The position numbers and the translations under genes are program-made. The notes beneath the pieces are model-generated. The model did not search any database, was not told the DNA's origin, and saw nothing but the letters and a program-made list of their open reading frames with translations. From Actinostola sp. cb2023 (Eukaryota; Cnidaria; Anthozoa; Actiniaria; Actinostolidae), in contig JAUJYZ010000284.1 of the NCBI GenBank assembly GCA_033675265.1, positions 1 to 64,000 on the forward strand: a stretch of DNA of 64,000 nt. Direction: 5' to 3'. Below are positions 24,587-35,894 of the stretch, piece by piece (position 1 is the first letter of the stretch; the number at the start of each line of letters is the position of its first letter).

Positions 24587-25023
24587 TAACGAGCATGCGT
24601 ATTACGACCAATATCGAAAAATTCTCTGTGCTGACCAGGAGGAACGTGGGCTCTGGATACTGGCATGTTGGTAAATGAAGTAATTAAAGCGCTAAACACC
24701 TCCACAGCAATTATAATTATACATTAACTAATAATATATCGATGCAAAAATACTCAATTCTGATTGGTTGTGCACGGCCATGTTTATTTTGAATAGTGTA
24801 AAAACAAAAGTAATTCGATGCAAATTACTTTGGTTGCTATGGAAACGAATAGCGTATTACCACTACATATCGCGGGCTCGTGCAGCTTCGTGTAACACTG
24901 AATGTAATCCATGTGTTCAGTTCCAATTTGTTTTTTTGGCTTTCTTTTTCTTTTTGTAAAAACTATCAGCGATAGAACCAGTCTTCAATGGGCGGTCAAA
25001 ATTGTTGAGATATTACCCATATA

Positions 25024-26441
25024 CGCCCTATGCACGAGTACTGATTTTCGAGATCAGGATACTAGAATATTTTGACATAAAAATAACCACTGCCATCTGA
25101 AAAAGCAATTATTCATCAATATTTTTGGAAAATTTCAAAAGTATTGAATAAAATCCCGCGAAGATATCGTAAATGACATTTATAGGGTTTAGTATGGGAT
25201 TTTGCCGTCATGAGTACACAGCCTCGTTCTGATGTACATCAATTTTCTAAATTGCTTAATTTCAAGGTTTAACATGTTCCACTAAAAGAACATATTTATA
25301 TAAGATAAGTGTAAAAGTTTTAGGACGAAATGACATGTCCTTGCGGAGTTATGAACGTTTTTAATTCTGAACATATCAAACTTATGTCCTGCATCATTGA
25401 ACATTTGCTCCTGTTGGGATCCAGTCTCACGCGGACAACGTTTTTTGTTAATGCTTTGTTTACGATTGATCCAGCAATTTGTTCACTATGACCGCTAAAT
25501 AAAGCAGATTCGTACGTGATTGGTTTATCATTTCTGAATTCATATTTTTCCTTTGACTGTGTAAATCAGGTAGCTAAAATATAAGAGAGGATGGAAAAGC
25601 TGCATATGTTTCCTCAACGGGAAAATATATCACAAATTCGAACTAACTTATTGATCTCGTGCGTGTAAATATTGGAAATTGCCTTCAAAAAACGTCCTTT
25701 CCGAGCCATAATTTATTTGCGAATTCGCCGGCCTATGTAGCTTCTACATACAGACCGAGATACAGAGCACCAATATGATGTTCACAATTACCAAACAAAG
25801 AGTTTTAGATTTCATTTTGCCACCGCTTAATTAAGTTTAATATACATGTATTTTATATCAAAATGCGCGTACAATTACAGAGCATTAGAATCCGGCGGTA
25901 GGTTTTTGATTGACACAATTCCCAAAGAATTCAGAGGGATTTTGTGTGCAGCGTATGTCACGCTCTCCTATATCTCTTCAGAGATTTCAGTTCGATTGAC
26001 TTTGAAGAAACGGAAAATGCCACCTTCAAACCTCTTTATTTGTGCTTGAATTGCCAGCTTATTCATTCCTTACATATTCGTCTTTGATATTCCGTTGGTA
26101 GGTTTTTTATTTGTATTTTAACAATGCATTAAAAAGTATCAAAATCATGCTGTTTTTCGCCTAAACAAGACTCGCCTCATCTGCATATGTGAAACAATGA
26201 CCTTTTGTATAACATAAGTTTGATATGATACACCAGAACGAGGCTGTGTACGAATGACGGCAAAATCCCATACTAAACTCTATAAATGTCATTTACGATA
26301 TCTTCGCGGGATTTTATCCAATATTTTTGAAATTTTCCAAAAATATTGATGAATAATTGCTTTTTCAGATGGCAATGGTCATTTTTATGTCAAAAGATTC
26401 TAGTATCCTGATCTTGAAAACCAGCACTCGTGTATAGGGCG
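25024..26441. mobile_element. Non-autonomous DNA transposon D, right-arm copy
   Basis: Mirror of 7259-8667, with TA at 25022-25023 and 26442-26443. Confidence 0.8.
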
Positions 26442-26662
26442 TATTGGAACCTAGCTATCGTAGTAGGATTACATTTTGTGTTTAAAATATGAACTATACG
26501 CTTACAAATCCCCTAGCTCCCCCTCTCCAATGTTGAAGATACATCATTGCCCACGAAAGAGCGCAACTGATGGCCAGTAAACATTGTATGGTGGGTCGGG
26601 GTATTTTGACGCGCATTGTAGGTAAAGACATCATTCGTGTAGAGTATGAACATAGAACACCG

Positions 26663-26950
26663 TATATAGCTAATTGCATAATCGTTGTCGGATTGAAAAT
26701 CATGAAAGCTATAACCAAAAGGAATTCTGGGAAATTAAAACTCTCAAATAACACCGTCAAATCATCGACCTTGTTATGCAGACTTGTAAGATCTTAGTTA
26801 AATAGCTCATATACCTTCAAAACTACGAGAACATTGAATATATTTGTATGTAATGCAGGTTATAAACTGATTTCCCATCCATCCTTGCGGTCTCGAGCTT
26901 CTATGAATTATGATTTTCAATCCGACAACAATTACGCAATTATAGCTATA
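26663..26950. repeat. MITE family A, copy 2, right arm
   Basis: Mirror of 6740-7027; abuts the retroelement-tail motif at 26961. Confidence 0.85.
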
Positions 26951-26960
26951 ATCCATTATT

Positions 26961-27010
26961 GAAAAGAGGGATGCCGAAGGACTAGCGCCCGAAACGTCGG
27001 TGAATTTATT
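26961..27010 (+). other. Penelope-like 3' tail motif
   Basis: GATGCCGAAGGACTAGCGCC followed by CGAAACGTCGGTGAATTTAT. Recurrent at the 3' end of Penelope-like elements as I know them; only a scar here. Confidence 0.4.
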
Positions 27011-27335
27011 TTTCACACGCGGTGTCCAGTTGTCATTCACTTGTTGATATTATTGATTCTTATTTTAACAATTTGACGCTTGTTTGATTAAAAATATAAA
27101 TGCGTTTTAAACTTTTAAAAAGTCATGTTCACTTTTTTGGGACGAACACTTTCAAGTGTATTTGGCCCACTGTGTGTCCACACCAACACACATATGGCCC
27201 TTGATTATAAGCTAGCGATCCGCTCCCACACATGTAGAGTTTGATTAGGTCTTTGAGGGCCATATCATAAATAACTGTAGTTGGTTAATGCGTTTTTCCC
27301 CTCGGTAAATCAAGTTTCTTGTATTGTATTATCTT

Positions 27336-27434
27336 CATGTAGCTGCACCAATTGTCCTGGCTAATGTTTTTTATGTAAAAACAATACACAGAACAACAAT
27401 AGAACAATAGCCAGGACTTTTGTGCAGCTACATG
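27336..27434. repeat. Short MITE, right-arm copy
   Basis: Mirror of 6253-6352. Confidence 0.75.
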
Positions 27435-27688
27435 TTTCTCCTGTCAGTTTTTACACGGTTATGTCGCTCTCTATTCCGTTTTGGTAGAGTATCCCATCAT
27501 TCATAGCGTGCAATGTTTAGATTTTCAGTATCTATGGCAAAAGCACAAATGACGAACGCGTTGACAAACAGATCCGACACTGAACTAGGCACAAAGAAAA
27601 TTATTGTTTTATCATCACCAGTTAACAACATTTGTTTTGAATGAACTCTGAGAGGGCAAAACTCTGTATTGCATTGCATGAGCTAGGA

Positions 27689-28161
27689 AGTAGATAGTGG
27701 TGGCCGATTCTGGCGCAAAACCGGGAAAAATACAAAAATATAATCCAATCCCCATACAACAGGGCTGGAACCCCAAGTATCTCAGTCTTAGCATCCTCCA
27801 AAACATGCTCCCATTTTTGTAACCATTTTTGAATCAACATTTTTTTGTGCATTATTGAATACAGCCCTTTTACAGGTTGTTATAAGCAAAAAAATTCAAT
27901 CACTTGAAATCCGTTATAGCAGCCATACCAGGATTAGCTACTTTGAATCAAAATTGAAGAGAATTTTTTCATAATTCAACTATTGACAGGCGATGTTTAA
28001 AGCTGGGTATCTAGAAGGGGATCATAATGGTGTTAAACAGAGCTGTATGATCTTATTCTAGTATGTCTAGGGATGATAGGTCTAGGAGTAATTTTTCATG
28101 AAATAAAAAAAATCTCAATTCTGGCTTAAGGATATGGTGATATAATATATTATAAAATATG
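27689..28161. repeat. Polinton left terminal inverted repeat
   Basis: Differs from the right repeat by one base in a T/A run near 27737. The identity extends inward to the ATG at 28159-28161 and stops there. It therefore carries the same promoter for both outermost genes; the last bases are ATATATTATAAAATATG. Confidence 0.95.
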
Positions 28162-31100
28162 ACTAGGAACCAAAATAAGAAAATCTCAAAATATGATCTT
28201 GGAACTACGGATTTCCATCTCGCAAATGATCGTGGAATGCACAACACCTATCTTGGTTTGGATTATATCTATCACCATAATAACCCAGATGAGAATAACG
28301 ATGTTGTTACAGATGCTGATGAATATTTCAATCCTAACTTGGTATCTAACCCCAAGTACTCGCTAACACACACAGTCCGGAAACCCTCAGATGACTATGC
28401 CTATATGAATGATGTTATGATGGATAATAAATTACCTGTAAAACAAAATAGAAAATTAAGAAATAATCCACAAATAAAGAATAATTCCCCAATAAAAAAG
28501 AAAGCAACTGCATTGAAAGGATATCTTAACTCATACAGGATTAATGGTGAAGATGGTGTAAAAAAGAAGCCGTTGTTTTATTCATTAACAAGCAGAAAAA
28601 ACCATTGAAGATGAAAATGGTTCTAGAATGCCTGTTTTATAGAATGGATGGTGGTGCTCCAATATTCATACTCGGGTATTTTCACACTAAAATGATGATT
28701 GTTACAGAAACAACAAATATGAATGATCTTTATAATGAATTGAGGTTTTTATTCATCGAAAAAATCGAGGAGTTTGCAGACCTAGGATCCGGCTGGATAT
28801 TCGAGGCGGTAAACTATTTAGATATCCATCTTGATAAATATCAACCATTATCAGGAAAGTCATATATTGAGCTACCTAGAAAACTAGCTGTGAAGAAAGC
28901 TATTGTTAACATCAAGAATGAGGATAACCAATGCTTCAAGTGGTCCGTGGTGAGGGCCATATATCCAGAGAAAAAAGATAACGAAAGGATTAGCAGAACT
29001 CTGAAGGCAAACAGTGAAAAACTATGCTGGGAGGGCCTTGAGTTTCCAGTACAGGCTGATAAGATTGGGGTCTTTGAAAAGAATAACTCTAAATATGCGA
29101 TCAATGTGTATTGCTATGATAGTGAGAAAGGGGAGGTCTATCCATTTAGAATTAGTAATAACGAAAATCGAGAACAAACAATAGATCTTCTGCTAATCAC
29201 AAATGAAAAGTGTAATCACTATTGCTGGATTAGAAAAATATGTCTCGACTAATAAATTCTCAGGTGAATAAAAATAGTCATAAGCGGTTCTATTGTGAGC
29301 GGTGCATGCTTTCATATAAGACACAGACCTCTCTAGACACCCACGTGGAGTATTGTAAGAATCACGATGCTGTGAAAATAACACTCCCAAAGAAAGGTAC
29401 CATGCTGAGGTTCAAGAATTATAATAACAGTATGAGGGTACCCATAGTCATATATGCCGATTTTGAATGTTATGTAAAACCGATATCTTCTTGCCACCCA
29501 GACCCTAGTTGTTCATACACTGAGAAATACCAAAAACACACTCCATCAGGATATTGTTATTTGATAAAATGCTATAATGACACTCTATATAAACCAAAAA
29601 TTATAAGATACACAGCTAAAAACGACTTTGAAGATATTGGCGAACATTTCATTAATTCGATTGAGGAGACTGTCTTAGATTTATATTCGAGATTCAAATA
29701 TAGAAAGAAGGGTAGAATGTCGATTGTTGATAGGGATAATTACAAGAACGCAACCCACTGTCACATATGTGAAACAGAATTAGATGCTGATAAGGTGCTA
29801 GGTTATGATCCGCTTACGGGTAAATATCTAGGAGCTGCACATGATGACTGTAATCAAAAGTATCGAATTCCAAAGCATTATCCCGTCATATTTCATAATT
29901 TATCCGGGTATGATGCTCATTTGTTCATCAAGAATCTAGGTGTATCGGAGGGTAAGATCAATGTGCTTCCTAATAATTCAGAGAAATATATTAGTTTCAG
30001 CAAAGAGGTTGTTCTCGACACTTTTAAAGACAAAAAAGGTAAGTCACATGAGATTAAGCGACAGATTCGCTTCATCGATTCATACAAATTCATGGCATCT
30101 AGTCTAGACTCCCTTGTTGGCAACCTCGAAAAGGATCAATTCAGAACTATGAGTAAGTTCTACGATGGGGATAAGCTAGACCTATTGCTTCGGAAAGGAG
30201 TGTATCCATACGATTATGTTAGCTCATTGGATAGGTTAAATGAAGCATGTCTTCCATCAAAAGATAAATTCTATAACAAGTTGAATAATTGTGATATCTC
30301 TGATGATGATTACAAGCATGCACAGAAAGTATGGACAGCCTTTAATATAAAATCAATGCGAGAATACCACAATCTATATCTGAGGACCGATGTTATCCTA
30401 CTAGCTGACGTATTTGAGAATTTCCGAGATGTATGTATGAAGAATTATAAGCTCGACCCTTGTTGGTACTTCACCAGCCCTGGTCTTAGCTGGGACGCCA
30501 TGTTGAAGAAGACCAAAATTAATCTTGAGTTGCTGTCAGATCCAGACATGCTATTGATGTTTGAAGCAGGCATCCGTGGTGGTATTTCGATGATTTCCCA
30601 TCGTTATGCAAAAGCTAATAACAAATACATGAAAACATTTGATAAAAAGCAGAAATCAACATTCATAAAATACCTTGATGCGAATAACCTTTACGGTTGG
30701 GCAATGACTCAGAATTTACCTACAGGTGGGTTCAAATGGATGACTGATAATGAGATAAATGGTTGGGAGAAACATCCCTGCATTCTAGAGGTAGACCTAG
30801 AATATCCTGTTGAATTACACAATTTGCATAACGAATATCCGACGACCCCAGAACGGTTGCTTATTAACAACGTTGAAAAACTAACCCCCAACCTCAATAA
30901 TAAAAGGAAATATATTATTCATCACGAGACCCTAAAGCTATATATAAGTCTGGGTCTTGTAATAACAAAAATTCATAGAGGGATTCTGTTCAAGGAGTCA
31001 AAATGGTTGGAGCCGTATATCACCCTGAACACTGACCTACGGACAAAGGCAACAAACGATTTTGAAAAGAATTTCTACAAACTGATGAATAACAGCCTGT

Positions 31101-31979
31101 TCGGGAAAACCATGGAAAATATTCGTAACCGCCAGGATATTAGACTAGTCACAAGTCAATGCCAAGCAGCCGGATTAATTAATCGCCCCAATTATAAAAA
31201 GCGAACGATATTCAGTGAGGATCTTGTTGCTGTTCATATGGGTAAGACAGAGCTATTATTCAACAAACCGATCTATGTTGGGATGAGCGTTCTCGACCTT
31301 TCGAAGAATCTGATGTATGATTTCCATTATTCATATATGAAATCTAAATATGGAAATAAAGCACAACTATTATTCACAGACACTGACAGCCTGATGTATG
31401 AAATTGAAACGAAAGATTTCTATAAAGATATTAGCAAAGATATAGAAGCAAAATTCGATACAAGCAGCTACCCAGAGAGCCATGAGGGTATTAAACTTCG
31501 GTGTAACAAGAAAGTTATCGGTATGATGAAGGACGAAACGGCGGGTCAAGAGATTGTTGAATTCGTGGGCCTTCGCAGCAAGCTGTATTCTTACCGAACT
31601 GATAATCAGAAAGAAGACAAACGTTGCAAAGGAATCAAACGATCAGTGGTTAAACAAACGATTACATTTGATAATTATAAGGATTGTCTGTTCAATGGTG
31701 GAAAAACATATGAGGAAAATGAATGTTATCAGGAGTCATCACCACCAAATATATTCGGAAACGGTAAACAAAGTGGCCCTATCAAGAGATGATGATAAAC
31801 GTGAAATACAATCAGATGGAATCCATACACTTGCCTATGGTTATAAAAATATTGATGAATGGATATATGACAATAATAAGAGTAAATATATTAAACGATA
31901 TGAGGGTGTAATTGATCATTATGATAGAATTGCATCACAAAAAGGGAAATACCCAAAAAAGTCTCGCAAATTATATTAG
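28159..31979 (+). CDS. Polinton DNA polymerase B, protein-primed type (frame interrupted three times)
   Basis: Replicative polymerase of the element. Exonuclease motif I is ADFECY (29456-29473), motif II is LSGYDAH and motif III YLRTDVILLAD. Polymerase motif A is YLDANNLYG (30671-30697), motif B NNSLFGK (about 31087-31107), motif C FTDTDS (about 31373-31390), and a KLY motif follows. Cys/His clusters (CERC...H...C and HCHIC...DDC) precede and interrupt the exonuclease region. Open pieces are 28159-28608, 28605-29252, 29240-31792 and 31554-31979. The first break sits at an A-run (28559-28564) and is shared with the left arm. The others, at A-runs near 29236 and 31703, are absent there. The start coincides with the inner edge of the terminal repeat. 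Total length of about 1,270 codons is normal for the family. Confidence 0.93.
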
Positions 31980-32968
31980 ATAGTATCAGGTGGTAACTGA
32001 GTATCTTCAGGAACAGCTTGTAATTCCTCTCTAACAAAATTACGTTTTGGGGCACCTTCAGAGAGGTAGTATAATACAGGTTGATCAGATGATACTATTG
32101 CCCGTGATATATCATAAATATCCATTGACCATATAGGATCAGTGGCACGTCTTTTTTCACCACCTTCCTGTTCACCAGGAGCATATAAATATCTAACTTT
32201 TACACCTGCTGGTAATCTTTCTTCAACTAATCCAACAGGTCTTTTATAGTTCACACGTTTTTTCATGTACTTCTTTCAATTTTATAGCATCAATCGGTGC
32301 TTTACTAGTTATTCTTTTCACTCCACTGTTTATACTTCGTATGACAGCTGGTAGTCTAATAACCCATTCACGGGATCTTTCATTATTTTCCATTATCATT
32401 TCTTGAGCATATTGATGACTAAACAACTTTTCAGCAATGGTTCGATTAGCGCGTTCGACTAGTGCTTGGGCTCTATGGTTTCCAGCTTCTGATCTTTGTA
32501 TTTTTATTCCATGTTTTTTCATAATAGATGTAACTTCACCCATAAATTCAGTGCCTGGGTCTACCATCATTGTTTCAGGCCATTGTAATTTTCTAGAATA
32601 TATTTTATTGAAAGCTGTAGATACTTCTGTTGAATACTTAGACGTCAAGGGTTCAGCATCAACGTATCTACTAGCTATATCAACTACTACAAGAGCATAT
32701 TTGTATGTTTTTCTTTTAACAATATCATGTGGTAAAAAAATAATAGATCCGCTTGATGTATTTCATTTGGTTTTGAGATATTCCAATGGTATCTTGGGAT
32801 ATAGTTTGGAGGTGGTAAATATATCTGCCATAATGCTTGTTTCTCAAGCCACTTCTTTGTGATATCTCTATTAATATTAGTTGCATCAGATAGGTTATTT
32901 ATTGCATCATATCCTTTCCAATAGCCTTGCGGACTATAATAATGGTTTGTTAATTTTTTGTTATCCAT
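31976..32968 (-). CDS. Polinton DDE integrase (frame interrupted)
   Basis: Retroviral-like integrase (rve fold) for insertion of the element. The N-terminal part (32687-32968) starts MDNKKLTNHYY. The core (32244-32690) has the catalytic D of MVDPGTEF and E of LVERANRTI, with 34 residues between them; the first D is in HQADLLF near the frame break. The C-terminal part (31976-32266) is rich in basic and aromatic residues and may be SH3/chromo-like. The frame breaks at a T/A-run near 32735 and near 32262; run lengths differ between the two arms at both sites. The stop codon overlaps that of PolB. Confidence 0.9.
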
Positions 32969-33006
32969 ATAATATACATAAAACAATAATCTTTTATAAT
33001 ATTATA
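32969..33006. promoter_or_regulatory. Divergent promoter between integrase and capsid-like gene
   Basis: The 38 bp between the two start codons are almost pure A/T, with TTTTATAATATTATA directly before the capsid ATG and TATGTATATTAT before the integrase ATG. With such short leaders this is the only place for the core promoters. Related AT motifs precede the other genes of the element. Confidence 0.5.
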
Positions 33007-34287
33007 ATGAGTCAAACTATATCAGAAAAATTAGATATAAATAGGGTTTATAAGCAGCCTTATGGATTAAAAGCTGAAAAAACAATTCATCGGGTTACAT
33101 TCAATCCTAGCACAGCCAATCCAGGAGAAACATTATACGTTCATATTCCTAAACTGTCAGATAATGTCGTCGTCGTTCCTGGAAGTGTAGGGCTTCTTTT
33201 CAATCTAAATCTAGCTACCACCGGTCAAGCTAACAATACTATTGTAAATAATTTGGGAAGATGTCTTATTCAACGTATGAGGATTGTATTCGGAGGAGAA
33301 GTCATACAAGACACCAACAGATATGATTTATATCAAACGTATAATGATTTGTTTATGACTAAGGAGGAACGTGAAAATAAGTTATTAGAAGGTATTAGCG
33401 ATTCAGCCTTTCGTAAGCATCGAACAGCTGCGGGTGATAAGGGCACAGATGCAAAAGATGTTGCATTTGCGGGAATATATGGTACAAAATTTAGAATACC
33501 AATCGATCACCCTATTCTGAACGACCATGGTATATTCTATCCAAGGGGATTATCACACACCCTAACATTCGAGATAACACTACCTCAGAGTTCGGATATT
33601 ACTATAACATCAGATATTACCAAATCATACGCATATAGTCTTTCGAATTTGGAACTAGAATATGAGTGTATTAGCAGTGATTTTCTAACACGTGAAGCCC
33701 TCTCAGCATACCAGGTTGGTAAAGGATTTTATTATGAAAATGTGTTATTACACAAAACATTTACCATATCAAAACCAAACGATAGTGTGATTAATCAACA
33801 CATTAATGTCCCTAGACGATCGATGATAGGTGTTTTAATGCTTTTTACAGATGCATACACCGCAGGTGCTAGAGACTCAGAGAAGTTTATTAATCCTTCT
33901 ATTACAAAGGTTGAAATTAATATTGATGGTATGCCTAATAAGCTATATAGTAGAGGTATGGTACCAACCGACTTCTGGCAATCTATTTTAAGACGATTTG
34001 GTCTACAAAACAATATTACACAAAAAGAGTTTTATACTGATAAATTCGCCCTTTGGATTGATTTGAGGACATACCCTGATAACAAGGTTCATGGTAATGG
34101 TTTGATGCTGAATAGTACAAAAGACGGTGTTAAACTACAAATAAGTCGAAAGGTTGGTGGTGCAGGGAATATAACCTGTTACATGTTCGTTATTGCTGAT
34201 GGATTGATGGAAATTCAAGATAGCAATTTGAAATCGAGGGATTCTGTATTAAAGTATTATTTACTAATATATATATGGAAGAATTGA
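33007..34287 (+). CDS. Capsid-like protein of Polinton (426 residues)
   Basis: Probable major structural protein. I start it at MSQTISEKL, directly after the AT-rich promoter; the frame is open further upstream but without a better ATG. The sequence is rich in predicted beta strands (for example VVVVPGSVGLLFNLNL) and has a NNLGRCLIQRMRIVFGGEV block that I associate with capsid-like proteins of integrated virus-like elements. It sits directly before the packaging ATPase, as capsid genes often do, and overlaps it by 13 bp. Assignment as a double jelly-roll capsid protein is inference; structure prediction would settle it. Confidence 0.6.
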   Translation: MSQTISEKLDINRVYKQPYGLKAEKTIHRVTFNPSTANPGETLYVHIPKLSDNVVVVPGSVGLLFNLNLATTGQANNTIVNNLGRCLIQRMRIVFGGEVIQDTNRYDLYQTYNDLFMTKEERENKLLEGISDSAFRKHRTAAGDKGTDAKDVAFAGIYGTKFRIPIDHPILNDHGIFYPRGLSHTLTFEITLPQSSDITITSDITKSYAYSLSNLELEYECISSDFLTREALSAYQVGKGFYYENVLLHKTFTISKPNDSVINQHINVPRRSMIGVLMLFTDAYTAGARDSEKFINPSITKVEINIDGMPNKLYSRGMVPTDFWQSILRRFGLQNNITQKEFYTDKFALWIDLRTYPDNKVHGNGLMLNSTKDGVKLQISRKVGGAGNITCYMFVIADGLMEIQDSNLKSRDSVLKYYLLIYIWKN

Positions 34288-34904
34288 AAGGTAAGACACC
34301 ATTTCACTGTATTATAACAGGACCAACGAATTGTGGAAAGACAAAATATTTAGTTGATATACTAAGAGGGGTATATAGAAATGTTTTTGAATATGTAGTT
34401 CTAATTTGTCCAACCTATTCGAAAAATAAAACGTATGAAGGGTTTGCTCAGAATGATAATAGGTTTATTGTTCTATCACCAGAATCAGATGATGTGGATG
34501 AGATAAATGATTTACTTTCATACTGTCAAACGGTGTTCTCAGGTTATAATACATTAATAATCCTAGACGATTGTGCTGTTGAAAAAGCACTCAAACAGAG
34601 AAGTAACAAGTTTATTCAATTAGCATTCAGTGGGAGGCATGAAAATATATCGGTATGGGTATTAACACAACAATTAACATCAATAGCCAAACCGTTTCGC
34701 GAAAACACTGCATATATTATAAGCTTTTACACACCAAATAAGTTATCTAATCAATTATTATTTGATGAATATGGTGGTGATCTAGATCTTGAAACAAGGA
34801 AGGGATTTATGAGACTATTGAAATCGGAAAAATATGCTAGAATATGCTTTTGCTTACGGTATCCATTTACCACCCATCTAGAAATTCCAAACGTTAGTAT
34901 TTAA
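34275..34904 (+). CDS. Packaging ATPase, A32/FtsK-HerA type
   Basis: 209 residues. The Walker A loop is GPTNCGKT at residues 16-23, and Walker B is LIILDD at 94-99. A RHENISVWVLTQQLTSIAKPFREN stretch at about 126-150 matches the sensor region of poxvirus A32-like ATPases. In Polintons and related viruses this enzyme drives DNA into the capsid. The ATG lies inside the end of the capsid gene in another frame, and a TATATAT motif precedes it. The frame is intact. Confidence 0.88.
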   Translation: MEELKGKTPFHCIITGPTNCGKTKYLVDILRGVYRNVFEYVVLICPTYSKNKTYEGFAQNDNRFIVLSPESDDVDEINDLLSYCQTVFSGYNTLIILDDCAVEKALKQRSNKFIQLAFSGRHENISVWVLTQQLTSIAKPFRENTAYIISFYTPNKLSNQLLFDEYGGDLDLETRKGFMRLLKSEKYARICFCLRYPFTTHLEIPNVSI

Positions 34905-34927
34905 ATATATGGATATATAGTATATTA
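34905..34927 (+). promoter_or_regulatory. AT-rich start-proximal motif
   Basis: ATATATAGTATATTA immediately before the next ATG; compare TATATAATAGTATATTA before 35649. Likely promoter, by position and recurrence. Confidence 0.4.
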
Positions 34928-35527
34928 ATGACATCAATTCTAGACGAATATATGAATGATAAGCTAGATACTATTCCAGAGGAAGTAGAAGAACCAATTA
35001 TTGATAAGAAATTGAGTAAAAAGAAGAAACCAATAGTTAAGATGGATAATAATGCAGAGGAGAAACGTGAACAATTATCTATTTTAGCAGTCCTAGGCAC
35101 GATTGAAGCATATACAGGTCAGAAGATGAGTCTCGGGGATGTTAAGAAATTATCAGTGAAGGATGTTGAAAAATATTATAATCGATATCAAATTATTCTA
35201 GGAAACAATGTATCAAGTTCTCTAGTCAATTCAGGTATAGATGCAGCTGTTAGTCTCCTTTCTTATGGTATTCCTATTGATAACACCACAGAGCTTTCTA
35301 ATGATTTGAAGAACAATGAAATGTTAAGACAGGAGTTGAATAATATCGCGGGATATGTTGTTTTAAGAGGCGGTCGATTTGTGGCTTTAGCAAGCTGTCT
35401 AATTCAAGTAGCAAAGCATGTTAAGATTAGTAAAGGTGACGATGATTGGTTAGCTCCACCAATCATACATAGTAGTTTAGAGGAAGAGATTCAACAAGCT
35501 GTTGATGAGAATCTTGTGCACTCTTGA
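34928..35527 (+). CDS. Unidentified Polinton protein, 199 residues
   Basis: I do not recognise the family with certainty. The N-terminal third is acidic then lysine-rich (KLSKKKKP at about 28-35). The middle has LSVKDVEKYYNRYQ, and a hydrophobic-to-basic GRFVALASCLIQVAKH segment lies near residue 150. Its place between ATPase and p81 suggests a virion or assembly role, by analogy only. Confidence 0.7.
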   Translation: MTSILDEYMNDKLDTIPEEVEEPIIDKKLSKKKKPIVKMDNNAEEKREQLSILAVLGTIEAYTGQKMSLGDVKKLSVKDVEKYYNRYQIILGNNVSSSLVNSGIDAAVSLLSYGIPIDNTTELSNDLKNNEMLRQELNNIAGYVVLRGGRFVALASCLIQVAKHVKISKGDDDWLAPPIIHSSLEEEIQQAVDENLVHS

Positions 35528-35605
35528 GCATCTGTTGAGCATCTCTTGAGCAGACTCTTAGAACCTGTTGAGCATCTGTTGAGCATCTGTTGAGCAGACT
35601 CTTGG
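35523..35605 (+). repeat. Short direct repeats TGTTGAGCATC
   Basis: Five to seven degenerate copies of (T)GTTGAGCATC / CTTGAGCAGACTCTT begin at the stop codon of the preceding gene. Each copy contains TTGAGCA. Confidence 0.75.
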
Positions 35606-35648
35606 AATTTCACTTAAAATATTATTCTTATATAATAGTATATTAAAA

Positions 35649-35894
35649 ATGTCAGAAGAATCAAAAGAAGATAGTATATGTGATCTTGTTAGCAAGGCTC
35701 TGAAAAATAATCAGATTGATGAGAACGAGTTCAAACTTATCATGGGTGAGATTGAAAAGTATAACAAAATGAAGACCGATATACGTCGTAAGAAGAACGT
35801 ACAGATTTTAAAAAACGCTGTTCCAGATGTTCAAAAGTTGAGGGAGGAATTGAGAAAGGAGATTGTAGACCAGCTCGTAAATCCAAAGAAATAA
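35649..35894 (+). CDS. Small charged Polinton protein, 81 residues
   Basis: Starts MSEESKEDS after TATATAATAGTATATTAAAA. It is almost wholly helical by composition; heptad-like spacing of I/L in the second half (VQKLREELRKEIVDQL) suggests a coiled coil. Function unknown. Confidence 0.65.
   Translation: MSEESKEDSICDLVSKALKNNQIDENEFKLIMGEIEKYNKMKTDIRRKKNVQILKNAVPDVQKLREELRKEIVDQLVNPKK

Larger units (their letters stand above)
16870..33684. repeat. Right arm of giant palindrome
   Basis: Mirror of the left arm. Its outer limit here is set only by the window edge on the other side, and 33684 lies inside the capsid gene of the Polinton. Sequence to the right of 33684 cannot be compared, so the true breakpoint is unknown. 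Confidence 0.97.

Noticed and set aside
1..33684. The giant palindrome as a pair of transposon terminal repeats
   Set aside because: The centre is a 42-bp spacer with no transposase and the arms contain ordinary genes and many separate elements.
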